21,014 nucleotides of DNA, taken from the NCBI GenBank assembly GCA_021204605.1, contig JAJPZD010000068.1:1-21014 (forward strand). The letters run 5' to 3'. How positions within the stretch are numbered: the stretch's first letter is position 1; the number at the start of each line of letters is the position of its first letter. This DNA comes from Prevotella sp. (GTDB taxonomy: Bacteria; Bacteroidota; Bacteroidia; Bacteroidales; Bacteroidaceae). Of this stretch, positions 1 through 7,308 are shown piece after piece. Under the pieces are notes generated by a model that worked only from the letters and a program-made list of their open reading frames with translations, had not been told where the DNA came from and did no database searches. Position numbers and translations under genes: made by a program.

Positions 1-95
1 ATTATGTCCCTACATTTAATGAACGTGGGTAACATCATTTTCTCTTATCGTTTACATAAAACATTTCCATTCTCAACTGCAATTCTAAACTCAAT

Positions 96-133
96 AAATG
101 CGACACTAAGAAAATGATCTTAATGTCGCATTT
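96..133. terminator. Long hairpin downstream of the minus-strand gene ending at 199
   Basis: Arms 96-110 and 119-133 form a 15 bp stem with one C/A mismatch (106/123) around an 8-nt loop. It lies 65 nt past the stop codon of the minus-strand gene at 199-741. A short T run follows on the + side (131-134); on the - side only a weak T-rich stretch follows. A terminator for the minus-strand gene is the likeliest role, but the weak U tract leaves this open. Confidence 0.45.
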
Positions 134-198
134 TGATGATGAATGTACTACATTTCAAAATTTAATTAAACGCTATTCGGCAATCTTCTCATTCGCCC

Positions 199-741
199 TT
201 ACACAATATCTCTCAATTCTGTCAGGTCTGCCCAAGGACGATTGGTTATATGAACGGTCTTTGCCTCTAACATACCTATCATTAAATCTGATTTATAACT
301 ACCTTCTGATAAAGGTGCCTCTTTTTTCTTCAATTCTTCCTCCATAACAATAAGTTGGTTATAGATTTTAATCTCTTTTGGAAATTTCTCCTGTATCCTA
401 AGATAGGCTGACTTTTGGGCTTCCTTATCATTCTTCAACTCATTCGAATCTATTCCTGCCTCTGCTGTGAGTATAAGGATAAGACCACGGCATCTCCCAT
501 CAATCCGCGCTGAGGTAATCTTATTATATCCCTCTTTCCTCTCCGTTTTCGCCTCAACAACCTTTGGCTCTGTCGTTCTCACTGGCTGTGACGCACTAGT
601 CCCCACAGACTTTGACACTGCTTTCTCTGTAAGCATTTCCACTGCCTTCTCCTTCAGTTTTTCCACTGCCTTTGCCTTGAGCGTCTGCACGGCCTTTTCA
701 TCTATCGTTTGCCCTATTATTTTCTTAAACCGATTTAGCAT
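199..741 (-). CDS. Hypothetical protein with N-terminal KAV octapeptide repeat
   Basis: A 180-residue protein that I do not recognise. The start chosen is MLNRFKKIIG (ATG at 739-741). The open frame extends upstream to an ATG at 774 and a TTG at 792, but that extension is short, hydrophobic and A/T-rich. Residues 16-42 carry KAV at 16, 24, 32 and 40, an exact 8-residue period rich in Lys, Glu, Ala and Leu that should form a charged amphipathic helix. A Ser/Thr/Val/Pro-rich linker follows (about 43-75), then a region with GYNKITSARIDGRCRG and a helical, Lys/Glu-rich C-terminal half. There is no signal peptide, lipobox or clear membrane helix, so it is probably cytoplasmic. It stands alone on the minus strand. 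A weak promoter-like TACTTTTT at about 791-798 precedes it. Composition and codon regularity support real coding; function is unknown. Confidence 0.65.
   Translation of the reverse strand: MLNRFKKIIGQTIDEKAVQTLKAKAVEKLKEKAVEMLTEKAVSKSVGTSASQPVRTTEPKVVEAKTERKEGYNKITSARIDGRCRGLILILTAEAGIDSNELKNDKEAQKSAYLRIQEKFPKEIKIYNQLIVMEEELKKKEAPLSEGSYKSDLMIGMLEAKTVHITNRPWADLTELRDIV
616..696 (-). repeat. 24-bp in-frame repeat encoding the KAV octapeptides
   Basis: Four successive units of 24 bp start at 696, 672, 648 and 624 on the minus strand. Each begins with a KAV triplet (residues 16, 24, 32, 40 of the protein). Units two and three are the closest to each other (KAVEKLKE and KAVEMLTE); the fourth fades after its first residues. 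On the + strand the repeat is visible as a recurring CACTGCCTT. Confidence 0.7.
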
Positions 742-858
742 AATAATTATGAATTTTAATATCAAACTTGTCATTAATGTACGGCTAAACAAAAAGTAAC
801 CTCTCTGTCGTCAGACAAACCCTGATTTTTCAACTTTTTTGCAAATCTTTGAACATCT

Positions 859-890
859 TTTGGTCGTTTGCAGGTTTTTCTCTAACTTTG
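859..890 (+). promoter_or_regulatory. Bacteroidota-type promoter facing the TGAAAC-rich region
   Basis: TTTG at 859-862, 20 bp, then TAACTTTG at 883-890, followed by CAT: a full match to the -33/-7 pattern. Transcription would begin near 895-900. No long gene follows; only a 13-codon ORF at 921-962 and the TGAAAC-rich stretch lie downstream before alaS. Confidence 0.6.
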
Positions 891-992
891 CATTGTGAAT
901 ATACATCTAAAGACTTTGCGATGTCAGTTCAAAAATTAAGGGCTGAATTGCCAAAACAGTGAAATACAACAAGTGAAACAAAAAACTGATGT

Positions 993-1017
993 TTCAGTGT
1001 TTCAGCGAAACACTGAA
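993..1017. repeat. Perfect 11-bp hairpin built from GTTTCA/TGAAAC-like words
   Basis: TTCAGTGTTTC (993-1003) and GAAACACTGAA (1007-1017) are exact inverted copies separated by AGC. It has no T tract on either side, so it is not an ordinary terminator. It could act as an RNA stem or as a protein-binding palindrome. Confidence 0.6.
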
Positions 1018-1415
1018 CGACAAAAAGAAAAATAAAATGGTATAATACTTAAAATAAAGACACTAAATATAATAAAATGCTGACATAATGACACCATAAG
1101 GCAATGAAACAGTAACATTCTGAATGTTTCAAAAGTGAAACACTAACTGTTGACATAATGAAACTGAAAACAGCGAAAAATTGAATTGTTGACATAGAAA
1201 TACAGCATAATACGGACACTCTGACTTATCAAAATACAGAAACACCAACAAACTGACACATCCAAAAAGTGAAACACTTTTGAAACACTTTGAATCACTT
1301 CGATAATAATCTGTTCCTGACCCCCCTCCTCAAATTCTCCGATAACTGGTTGATGTTCTCATATCGCACCTTCTAACTCCACAGTTTTCTACCTGTCTTC
1401 TTATTAGGTAAATAA

Positions 1416-1447
1416 TTTTGCCGTTTATCATATTTTTTATAATTTTG
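1416..1447 (+). promoter_or_regulatory. Probable alaS promoter
   Basis: TTTTG at 1416-1420, 19 bp, then TAATTTTG at 1440-1447. The expected start point near 1453 leaves a leader of about 28 nt before the ATG at 1482. A second TAATTTTG at 1413-1420 overlaps the -33 element but has no good partner upstream. Confidence 0.65.
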
Positions 1448-1481
1448 CTGCCCATTAGATTAATGTAAATTTAACAAGAAT

Positions 1482-4103
1482 ATGATGACAGCTAACGAAA
1501 TACGCAACTCGTTCAAGAAGTTTTTTGAATCTAAAGGACACCAAATAGTGCCCTCCGCTCCCATGGTTATCAAGGACGACCCTACACTGATGTTCACCAA
1601 CGCCGGCATGAACCAGTGGAAAGACGTGATACTCGGTACTAAATCTCCTGACCCTCGCCGCAGGGCTGACTCTCAAAAATGCCTCCGCGTAAGCGGCAAA
1701 CACAACGACCTCGAAGAAGTGGGACACGACACCTACCACCACACCATGTTCGAAATGCTCGGCAACTGGAGCTTCGGCGACTATTTCAAAGAGGGGGCTA
1801 TCGACTATGCGTGGGAATACCTCGTTGACGTGCTGCACCTCAATCCCGCCGACCTGTATGTTACGGTGTTCGAAGGCTCGAAAGAGGAAAACCTCGACCG
1901 TGATGATGAGGCCTCCCGTTTATGGCTCAAACACGTGCCGGCCGACCATATCATCAACGGCAACAAGCACGACAATTTCTGGGAAATGGGCGACACCGGT
2001 CCTTGCGGTCCTTGTTCGGAAATACACCTCGACTCTCGTACCGCAGAGGAAAAGGCAAAAGTGCCCGGCAGAAATCTGGTCAACAAGGATGACCCGCAGG
2101 TTATCGAAATATGGAACTTGGTCTTCATGCAATACAACCGCAAAGCCGATGGCTCCCTCGAAAAATTACCTATGCAGGTAATCGACACGGGCATGGGCTT
2201 CGAACGTCTCGTCCGTGCCTTGCAGGACAAACATTCCAACTATGACACCGACATCTTCCAGCCTATCATAAAGGAAATATCTCGCCTCTCTGGCCTGCAA
2301 TACGGAAAGGACGAGAATATTGACGTGGCAATGAGAGTGGTTGCCGACCACCTCCGCGCCGTCTCCTTCTCTATAGCCGACGGTCAATTGCCAAGCAACG
2401 CTAAAGCGGGTTACGTAATCCGACGTATCCTAAGACGCGCTGTCCGCTACGCCTACACGTTCCTCGCTCAGAAAGATGCTTTCATGTACAAACTGTTGCC
2501 CACGCTGATTGAGGAAATGGGCGACGCCTACCCGGAAATCAAAGCGCAACGGGATCTGATAATGAAGGTGATGAAAGAGGAGGAGGACGCTTTCCTCCGC
2601 ACTCTCTCCAACGGTATCAATATGCTCTCTGATGCTATCGAGGAGGTTAAGGCAAACGGTAAGTCTGAACTTGATGGCTTCCGCGCCTTCCGACTGTTCG
2701 ATACCTACGGCTTCCCGCTCGACCTCACACAACTTATCTGCCGTGAAAACGGCCTCTCCGTTGACGAAAAACAGTTTGGCGAGGAAATGCAGAAACAAAA
2801 GGAAAGGGCACGCAACGCTGCCGCCGTAGAAAACAGCGACTGGGTGGAACTCGCTCCCGGAGAACAGCAATTCGTGGGTTATGACTTTACTGAATATGAG
2901 TGCCACATCCTACGCTACCGCAAGGTAACGCAGAAAAAGAATACTTTCTATGAACTCGTCCTCGACTATACGCCCTTCTATGGCGAGATGGGCGGTCAGG
3001 TGGGGGATGCCGGCGTTCTCGTCAGCGAAAACGAGACAATTGATATCATCGACACCAAACGTGAAAACGGTCAGTCAATTCATATCGTTAAACAACTGCC
3101 GAATAATCCAAAAGCTGATTTCATGGCTTGCGTTGACACCGAAAAACGTGAGGCAAGCGCCGCCAACCACACGGCTACTCACCTGCTCGACTATGCCCTC
3201 AAACAGGTCCTCGGCAACCATGTCGAACAAAAGGGCTCTTACGTCTCACCCGACACCCTCCGCTTCGACTTCTCTCACTTCCAAAAGGTTTCTGATGAGG
3301 AGATACACCAGACTGAAATGCTGGTCAACGAGATGATACGCAAAGATCTGTCGCTCGACGAATATCGCGACCTGCCTCTCGATGAGGCTAAAAAACTCGG
3401 CGCAATAGCTCTCTTCGGTGAAAAATATGGCGATAAAGTGCGCGTCGTCCAGTTCGGACCAAGCATCGAGTTCTGCGGCGGTATTCACGCAAGGTCAACT
3501 GGCAGAATAGGTATGTTCAAAATTATCTCTGAAAGTAGCGTGGCTGCCGGCATCCGACGCATAGAGGCCTTGACGGGCAAAGAGTGCGAAATGTTCTTCT
3601 ATAACCTTGAGACTGGCATGAAAGCCATACGTGGCTTGTTCAACAACGCCAAAGACCTCAAAGGGGTTATCCAAAAATACATCGAGGAGCACGATGCAAT
3701 GAAGAAAAACATCGAACAGTATCAAACCGAGACTGTTGAACGCCTGAAAGAAAAACTGGTTTCCAAAACGAAAATAATTAATGGGGTTAAGGTGATAACC
3801 GCCGTTATGCCGCTCTTGCCTGACATGGCAAAAGACTTGGTATTCAAAATCCGAACCGCCGTGACTGGACACATGATCTGCGCCATCGGCAGCACTTACG
3901 AAAACCGCCCTACTCTAACCGTGATAATCAGCGATGACCTCGTGAAAGAGCATAACATCAATGCTGCCAAAATCATTCGCGAGGCCGCAAAACTCATCCA
4001 GGGCGGCGGAGGCGGACAACCGCACTTCGCTATGGCGGGCGGAAAAAACATTGATGGCCTCTCCGCTGCCGTTGACATGGTCATAAAATTGGCCAATCTC
4101 TGA
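1482..4103 (+). CDS. alaS: Alanine--tRNA ligase
   Basis: Charges tRNA-Ala with alanine and hydrolyses mischarged Ser/Gly-tRNA; cytoplasmic, class II synthetase. The 873-residue length is normal for the family. Visible elements in order: the class II core with the motif 2 region CLRVSGKHNDLEEVGHDTYH (67-86) and motif 3 DTGMGFERL (235-243); the editing domain with the zinc signature HTATH (563-567) and CGGIH (665-669); and the C-terminal C-Ala domain with GGGGGQPHFAMAGG (841-854). The ATG at 1482 is followed at once by another ATG. The first is used because the MMTANEIRNSF beginning matches the usual N-terminus length and the leader fits the upstream promoter. All catalytic and editing motifs are intact. 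It is probably its own transcription unit, because a hairpin and a new promoter follow the stop. Identification is essentially certain. Confidence 0.99.
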   Translation: MMTANEIRNSFKKFFESKGHQIVPSAPMVIKDDPTLMFTNAGMNQWKDVILGTKSPDPRRRADSQKCLRVSGKHNDLEEVGHDTYHHTMFEMLGNWSFGDYFKEGAIDYAWEYLVDVLHLNPADLYVTVFEGSKEENLDRDDEASRLWLKHVPADHIINGNKHDNFWEMGDTGPCGPCSEIHLDSRTAEEKAKVPGRNLVNKDDPQVIEIWNLVFMQYNRKADGSLEKLPMQVIDTGMGFERLVRALQDKHSNYDTDIFQPIIKEISRLSGLQYGKDENIDVAMRVVADHLRAVSFSIADGQLPSNAKAGYVIRRILRRAVRYAYTFLAQKDAFMYKLLPTLIEEMGDAYPEIKAQRDLIMKVMKEEEDAFLRTLSNGINMLSDAIEEVKANGKSELDGFRAFRLFDTYGFPLDLTQLICRENGLSVDEKQFGEEMQKQKERARNAAAVENSDWVELAPGEQQFVGYDFTEYECHILRYRKVTQKKNTFYELVLDYTPFYGEMGGQVGDAGVLVSENETIDIIDTKRENGQSIHIVKQLPNNPKADFMACVDTEKREASAANHTATHLLDYALKQVLGNHVEQKGSYVSPDTLRFDFSHFQKVSDEEIHQTEMLVNEMIRKDLSLDEYRDLPLDEAKKLGAIALFGEKYGDKVRVVQFGPSIEFCGGIHARSTGRIGMFKIISESSVAAGIRRIEALTGKECEMFFYNLETGMKAIRGLFNNAKDLKGVIQKYIEEHDAMKKNIEQYQTETVERLKEKLVSKTKIINGVKVITAVMPLLPDMAKDLVFKIRTAVTGHMICAIGSTYENRPTLTVIISDDLVKEHNINAAKIIREAAKLIQGGGGGQPHFAMAGGKNIDGLSAAVDMVIKLANL

Positions 4104-4108
4104 TTTAT

Positions 4109-4155
4109 ATTGGTAATAGCAAAATAAATCGTAGTTTGTTTTGCTATTTTCCAAT
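4109..4155. terminator. Hairpin after alaS that overlaps the next promoter
   Basis: AATAGCAAAA (4115-4124) pairs perfectly with TTTTGCTATT (4139-4148). The stem extends with ATTGG/CCAAT (4109-4113/4151-4155) across a small internal loop, giving about 15 bp. It starts 5 nt after the alaS stop. A transcript ending here would be a typical weak terminator, but no long U tract follows. The right arm contains the -33 element of the next promoter. Confidence 0.5.
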
Positions 4156-4171
4156 TCTTGCTTTATCTTTG
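4140..4171 (+). promoter_or_regulatory. Promoter of the divIC-like gene, abutting its start codon
   Basis: TTTG at 4140-4143, 20 bp, then TATCTTTG at 4164-4171. The ATG of the next gene is at 4178, only six bases past the -7 box. Transcription would therefore begin at or within a few bases of the start codon, implying a leaderless or nearly leaderless mRNA. Confidence 0.65.
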
Positions 4172-4177
4172 CATTAT

Positions 4178-4498
4178 ATGAGCCGATTACATCCTTTTTG
4201 GAACTTTATTGGCCACAACAAATACTGGATTGTGACTGCTTTAGGTGTCTTCATCGTGGGCTTCTTCGATGAAAACAGCATACTACAACATGTGCAAAAC
4301 AGAATGTTGGTCAACGAATTGCAAGATCAGATAAACACGCTCAACTCTCAATACGAAAAAGACGAGAAAACCCTTCATGAACTGCGCACTGACCCAAACG
4401 CCATTACAAAAATAGCACGGGAAAACTATTTCATGAAAGCCGACGACGAGGACATCTTCGTACTTAGAGATGATAACAACAACATAAACAACAAGTAA
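4178..4498 (+). CDS. Septum formation initiator family protein (DivIC/FtsB type)
   Basis: Small bitopic cell-division protein that, in known relatives, joins FtsL and FtsQ/DivIB at the septum. It has 106 residues, within the family range. The order is a short cytoplasmic tail, one membrane helix at about 16-31 (YWIVTALGVFIVGFFD), a periplasmic coiled coil at about 35-70 (NRMLVNELQDQINTLNSQYE), and the conserved end LRTDPNAITKIARENYFMKADDEDIFVL (69-96), a hallmark of the family. The ATG at 4178 is chosen over the TTG at 4136, because the 14 residues before it would be encoded by the promoter itself. Its stop overlaps the start of the following gene by one base (TAATG), so the two are translationally coupled. 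Assignment to DivIC or FtsB specifically is not possible from sequence alone. Confidence 0.9.
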   Translation: MSRLHPFWNFIGHNKYWIVTALGVFIVGFFDENSILQHVQNRMLVNELQDQINTLNSQYEKDEKTLHELRTDPNAITKIARENYFMKADDEDIFVLRDDNNNINNK

Positions 4499-4926
4499 TG
4501 AGACAACTCTCTACCTTGCAAAACGTAATCCTTCTCTCCGGCGCCTGCCTCATGGTCGTGGGTGCAGCTCTTTATGTGTTCGGAAAACTCTCAATATCTC
4601 CCTTCATATTCTCCGTCGGCGCACTCGCCTTCGCTGCCATGCAGATGTGCCAGACTTACCTCGGCAATGACATTATTATCCGTAGATTGAGAAAAATTAT
4701 GATCACTAGCGACATCTTCTTCATCATCGCAGCTATTCTGCTAATCGAAAACTCTTACCACTTCCTCTTCCCTTATTTCCTCAAATGGTTCAAAAACGGA
4801 TACTCTTATTATATCTATTTCATACACAACAACTGGGTCGTTGCCCTGCTCATCGCTGCCGTCCTCGAAATTTATTCCACTCATAGAATCTCTAACGAAT
4901 TGAACAAGATTAAAAACATAAAATAG
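4498..4926 (+). CDS. Small four-helix membrane protein of unknown function
   Basis: 142 residues, predicted integral inner-membrane protein. Hydrophobic segments lie at about 9-28, 33-52, 66-84 and 110-128, with basic residues between the second and third (RRLRKIM) and a Lys-rich end. I recognise no catalytic motif. The ATG at 4498 shares its A with the TAA stop of the divIC-like gene, which indicates coupling and a shared operon. A role linked to the envelope or division is inferred only from that neighbour. The gene looks real: even codon use, matched junction, and regular alternation of helices and polar loops. Confidence 0.8.
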   Translation: MRQLSTLQNVILLSGACLMVVGAALYVFGKLSISPFIFSVGALAFAAMQMCQTYLGNDIIIRRLRKIMITSDIFFIIAAILLIENSYHFLFPYFLKWFKNGYSYYIYFIHNNWVVALLIAAVLEIYSTHRISNELNKIKNIK

Positions 4927-5030
4927 CTCTTTTACCCTTTTATTTGGACCCAGATGTAAAAAAAACTATAAAAGACTGCCCTTTTGTTTTAAATTGAATA
5001 AATTTTTTTTCATACATCGACAATTGATAG

Positions 5031-5038
5031 TATTTTTG
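5031..5038 (+). promoter_or_regulatory. Possible -7 box of the lipoprotein gene
   Basis: TATTTTTG fits TAnnTTTG, but the -33 position about 20 bp upstream falls in an A/T run with no TTTG. Transcription from here would give a leader of about 75 nt that contains a 14-codon ORF at 5068-5112. Confidence 0.35.
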
Positions 5039-5121
5039 TGATGTATTTAATATTCTCTTTCCCTACCATGACATCTAATATCTGGTTTTACGAAAGGACT
5101 CGGACTATTTAAAACAATGAT

Positions 5122-5925
5122 ATGAACAAAGTTATTTACGCACTACTCGCAATAATCTCTCTTGCCTCTTGCGCTAACTCTTATAATATTGAGGGATCTT
5201 CTAATATTCCTACCCTCGACGGACGCATGCTCTTCCTCAAGACTTACAACAATGGGGATCTACGCGACATCGACTCCTGCGACATCGTGCATGGCAAATT
5301 CGCCTTCAAAGGCACTCTCGACTCCACTAAACTCGTTACGCTCTTCATGGATGAAGAAAGCATCATTCCCGTAGTCCTTGAAAAAGGTGACATATCAATA
5401 AAAATTGACAATACACAGCGAAGAGTGAGCGGCACACCGCTCAATGAGAAACTCTTCAACTTCCTGGAACAATACGACCAACTGGCAAACGAAATGGCTG
5501 ACCTCTCGCATATTCAGAGCCAGGCAATCATGGAAGGTGCCGACCTCAACGAAATAAATGCTAAACTCAACCAAATGGCCGACGAAATCTCTGACAAAGA
5601 GGATAAATTAATCACTTCATTCATCGTTGATAACTTCGATAACGTGCTCGGACCTGGTGTGTTCTTCATGGTTACTGCTACTAACACCTATCCAGAACTG
5701 TCACCTTGGATTGAGGACATAATGAGCAAGGCAACTGCCAATTTCAAAAACGACCCTTACGTCAAAGACTATTACGAGAAAGCTCAACAAAACCAGGCAA
5801 TAATGAACGGTACGGCCTTCGCAAACGACGCTAACGACTATAACTCTCCACAAGCACAGACTCCGACACCTAACGAGTTGGCTCAACCAAATGATACCCT
5901 TAACTCACAGGGCCTGCTACCTTGA
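5122..5925 (+). CDS. Lipoprotein with a DUF4369-like N-terminal domain
   Basis: 267 residues. It begins with a lipoprotein signal: short basic start, hydrophobic core, and lipobox LASC with the lipidated Cys at 17. Residues about 22-110 (IEGSSNIPTLDGRMLFLK, DSCDIVHGKFAFKGTLDS, VVLEKGDISIKID, GTPLNEKLFNF) follow the beta-rich pattern of DUF4369. In Bacteroidota this domain usually stands in front of a TlpA/AhpC-type thioredoxin domain. Here no CxxC or thioredoxin fold follows; instead there is a helical region (about 115-225) and a low-complexity Asn/Gln/Pro/Thr tail. It should be anchored in the envelope, facing the periplasm or the surface. The start at 5122 is the one that gives a proper signal peptide. 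Dihydroorotase begins 36 bases after its stop, suggesting co-transcription. Its ligand and function are unknown. Confidence 0.85.
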   Translation: MNKVIYALLAIISLASCANSYNIEGSSNIPTLDGRMLFLKTYNNGDLRDIDSCDIVHGKFAFKGTLDSTKLVTLFMDEESIIPVVLEKGDISIKIDNTQRRVSGTPLNEKLFNFLEQYDQLANEMADLSHIQSQAIMEGADLNEINAKLNQMADEISDKEDKLITSFIVDNFDNVLGPGVFFMVTATNTYPELSPWIEDIMSKATANFKNDPYVKDYYEKAQQNQAIMNGTAFANDANDYNSPQAQTPTPNELAQPNDTLNSQGLLP

Positions 5926-5961
5926 TGGGACCACACTACACAAAATGAATGGGGTTAAGCT

Positions 5962-7296
5962 ATGTGTCTGGTGATTTCTAATGCGCTAATCGTTAATGAG
6001 GGCAAATCTTTCCTCGGCTCTCTCGTAATACAAAACGGCGTCATTTCTGATATCCTTCAGGGAAAAACATCTTCACATAAACATTATGACAAATTTGTCA
6101 ATGCCTCCGGCTGTTTCGTTCTGCCAGGACTCATAGACGAACATGTCCACTTCCGTGAACCTGGAATGACCGCCAAAGCGGATATTCAAAGTGAAAGCCG
6201 GGCTGCTGCCTTCGGCGGCGTTACATCATTCTTCGATATGCCTAATACGCTCCCACAGACCACCTCTCTTGAAACGCTCAACGAGAAGTTTATGTTGGGC
6301 AAAAAAAATAGCCACGTCAACTTTTCGTTCTTCTTCGGCGCTACAAACGACAATGTGCACCTGTTAACACAACTCGACACTCATCGCTTACCAGGCATAA
6401 AACTGTTCATGGGCTCTTCCACAGGAAATATGCTCGTGGACAGCGAGAAGGCGCTTAACAGTATCTTCTCTACCGCAACGCTCCCAATAATGGCTCATTG
6501 TGAGGACACCGCAATAATCAATAGCAACTTGGCGGCTGCAAAAGCAAAATATGGGGACGACCCTGACGCTATACACCACCCGGAAATCCGCAGCGACGAG
6601 GCGTGCTTTGCCTCTACTGCTTTGGCTGTACAACTCGCTAAGAAATATGGCGCTCGCCTTCACGTGGCTCACCTCTCCACCGCTCGTGAACTGTCGCTTT
6701 TTGAACCTTGGGAAAATACTATGCCTGACATCACGGCGGAGGCTGTCATCGCTCACCTCTATTTCTCTGACAAGGATTATAAGACGCTTGGCTCTAAAAT
6801 CAAGTGCAACCCTGCGGTTAAGACGGAACACGACAGGACAGAACTCCGCAAAGCTCTGACTGACGGAAGGATTTCTGTCGTTGGCACCGACCATGCTCCT
6901 CACTTGCTTTCCGAGAAACAAGGGGGGTGCGCTCTTGCTGCTTCCGGTATGCCCATGGTGCAGTTCTCCCTCGTTACTATGCTCGAACTCGCAGACGAGG
7001 GTGTTCTTTCAATTGAACGCCTCGTACAACTGATGTGCCATAACCCCGCCCTGCTCTTTGAGGTCAACCGGCGTGGCTTCATACGCAAGGGTTACAAGGC
7101 TGACATCGTGATTGTAAAACCTAACAGCCCCTGGACGGTTACTGAGGATATTATCCAAAGCAAATGTAAATGGAGCCCAATGCTCGGTCATTCGTTCAAC
7201 TGGAAAGTTATCCACACTTTCTGCAACGGCTCTCATATATTAAATAATGGCAGATTTGACGTGTCTTGCCATGGCGAGGAAATCAAATTCAGATAA
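5962..7296 (+). CDS. pyrC: Dihydroorotase
   Basis: Cyclises N-carbamoyl-aspartate to dihydroorotate, third step of de novo pyrimidine synthesis; cytoplasmic zinc amidohydrolase. The 444 residues and motif spacing place it in the longer, type I class. Visible active-site elements: HVHFREPG (61-68) with the metal-binding HxH, Lys147 in GIKLFMGSSTG as the likely carboxylated bridging lysine, His179 (MAHCED), HVAH (234-237), and the catalytic Asp310 in VGTDHAPH. DMPNT (92-96) is the usual substrate-loop motif. All ligands appear intact, so it should be active rather than one of the inactive paralogues that support aspartate transcarbamoylase. It sits between the lipoprotein (36-nt gap) and the metallophosphoesterase (12-nt gap), probably in one transcript. 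No other pyr gene is in the window. The symbol pyrC is used by function. Confidence 0.95.
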   Translation: MCLVISNALIVNEGKSFLGSLVIQNGVISDILQGKTSSHKHYDKFVNASGCFVLPGLIDEHVHFREPGMTAKADIQSESRAAAFGGVTSFFDMPNTLPQTTSLETLNEKFMLGKKNSHVNFSFFFGATNDNVHLLTQLDTHRLPGIKLFMGSSTGNMLVDSEKALNSIFSTATLPIMAHCEDTAIINSNLAAAKAKYGDDPDAIHHPEIRSDEACFASTALAVQLAKKYGARLHVAHLSTARELSLFEPWENTMPDITAEAVIAHLYFSDKDYKTLGSKIKCNPAVKTEHDRTELRKALTDGRISVVGTDHAPHLLSEKQGGCALAASGMPMVQFSLVTMLELADEGVLSIERLVQLMCHNPALLFEVNRRGFIRKGYKADIVIVKPNSPWTVTEDIIQSKCKWSPMLGHSFNWKVIHTFCNGSHILNNGRFDVSCHGEEIKFR

Positions 7297-7308
7297 ATCG
7301 TTCATACC

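Larger units (their letters stand above)
800..1481. other. Long region without a long ORF, rich in TGAAAC/GTTTCA words
   Basis: No ORF of useful length is present on either strand. The region holds a near-consensus + promoter (859-890), a 13-codon ORF 31 bases past it (921-962, MSVQKLRAELPKQ), nine copies of TGAAAC or its complement GTTTCA between 974 and 1286, three copies of TG(C/T)TGACATA (1078, 1148, 1187), a perfect 11 bp hairpin (993-1017), and the alaS promoter at its right end. Stops are frequent in all frames. It could be a decayed gene, a transcribed non-coding RNA, or a repeat-derived spacer; the sequence alone does not decide. Confidence 0.6.

Noticed and set aside
114..347. 77-residue + ORF opposite the minus-strand gene
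   Set aside because: It crosses the hairpin at 96-133, overlaps the end of the better-supported minus-strand gene, and has no promoter or recognisable features.
467..799. 110-residue + ORF
   Set aside because: Its Ser/Thr/Phe/Ala repeats are the complement of the KAV repeat of the minus-strand gene; it is a shadow.
800..1481. Possible tRNA, IS remnant or phage attachment site in the long gap
   Set aside because: No cloverleaf, no terminal inverted repeats with target duplication, and no integrase or transposase fragment could be seen.
1455..1838. 127-residue minus ORF across the start of alaS
   Set aside because: It lies opposite conserved alaS sequence and has no independent support; the same holds for the other minus-strand ORFs within alaS.
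4927..5010. Possible terminator after the four-helix membrane protein (weak AAAAG/CTTTT stem and a T8 run at 5003-5010)
   Set aside because: The stems are only about 5 bp and A/T-only in part; not strong enough to list.
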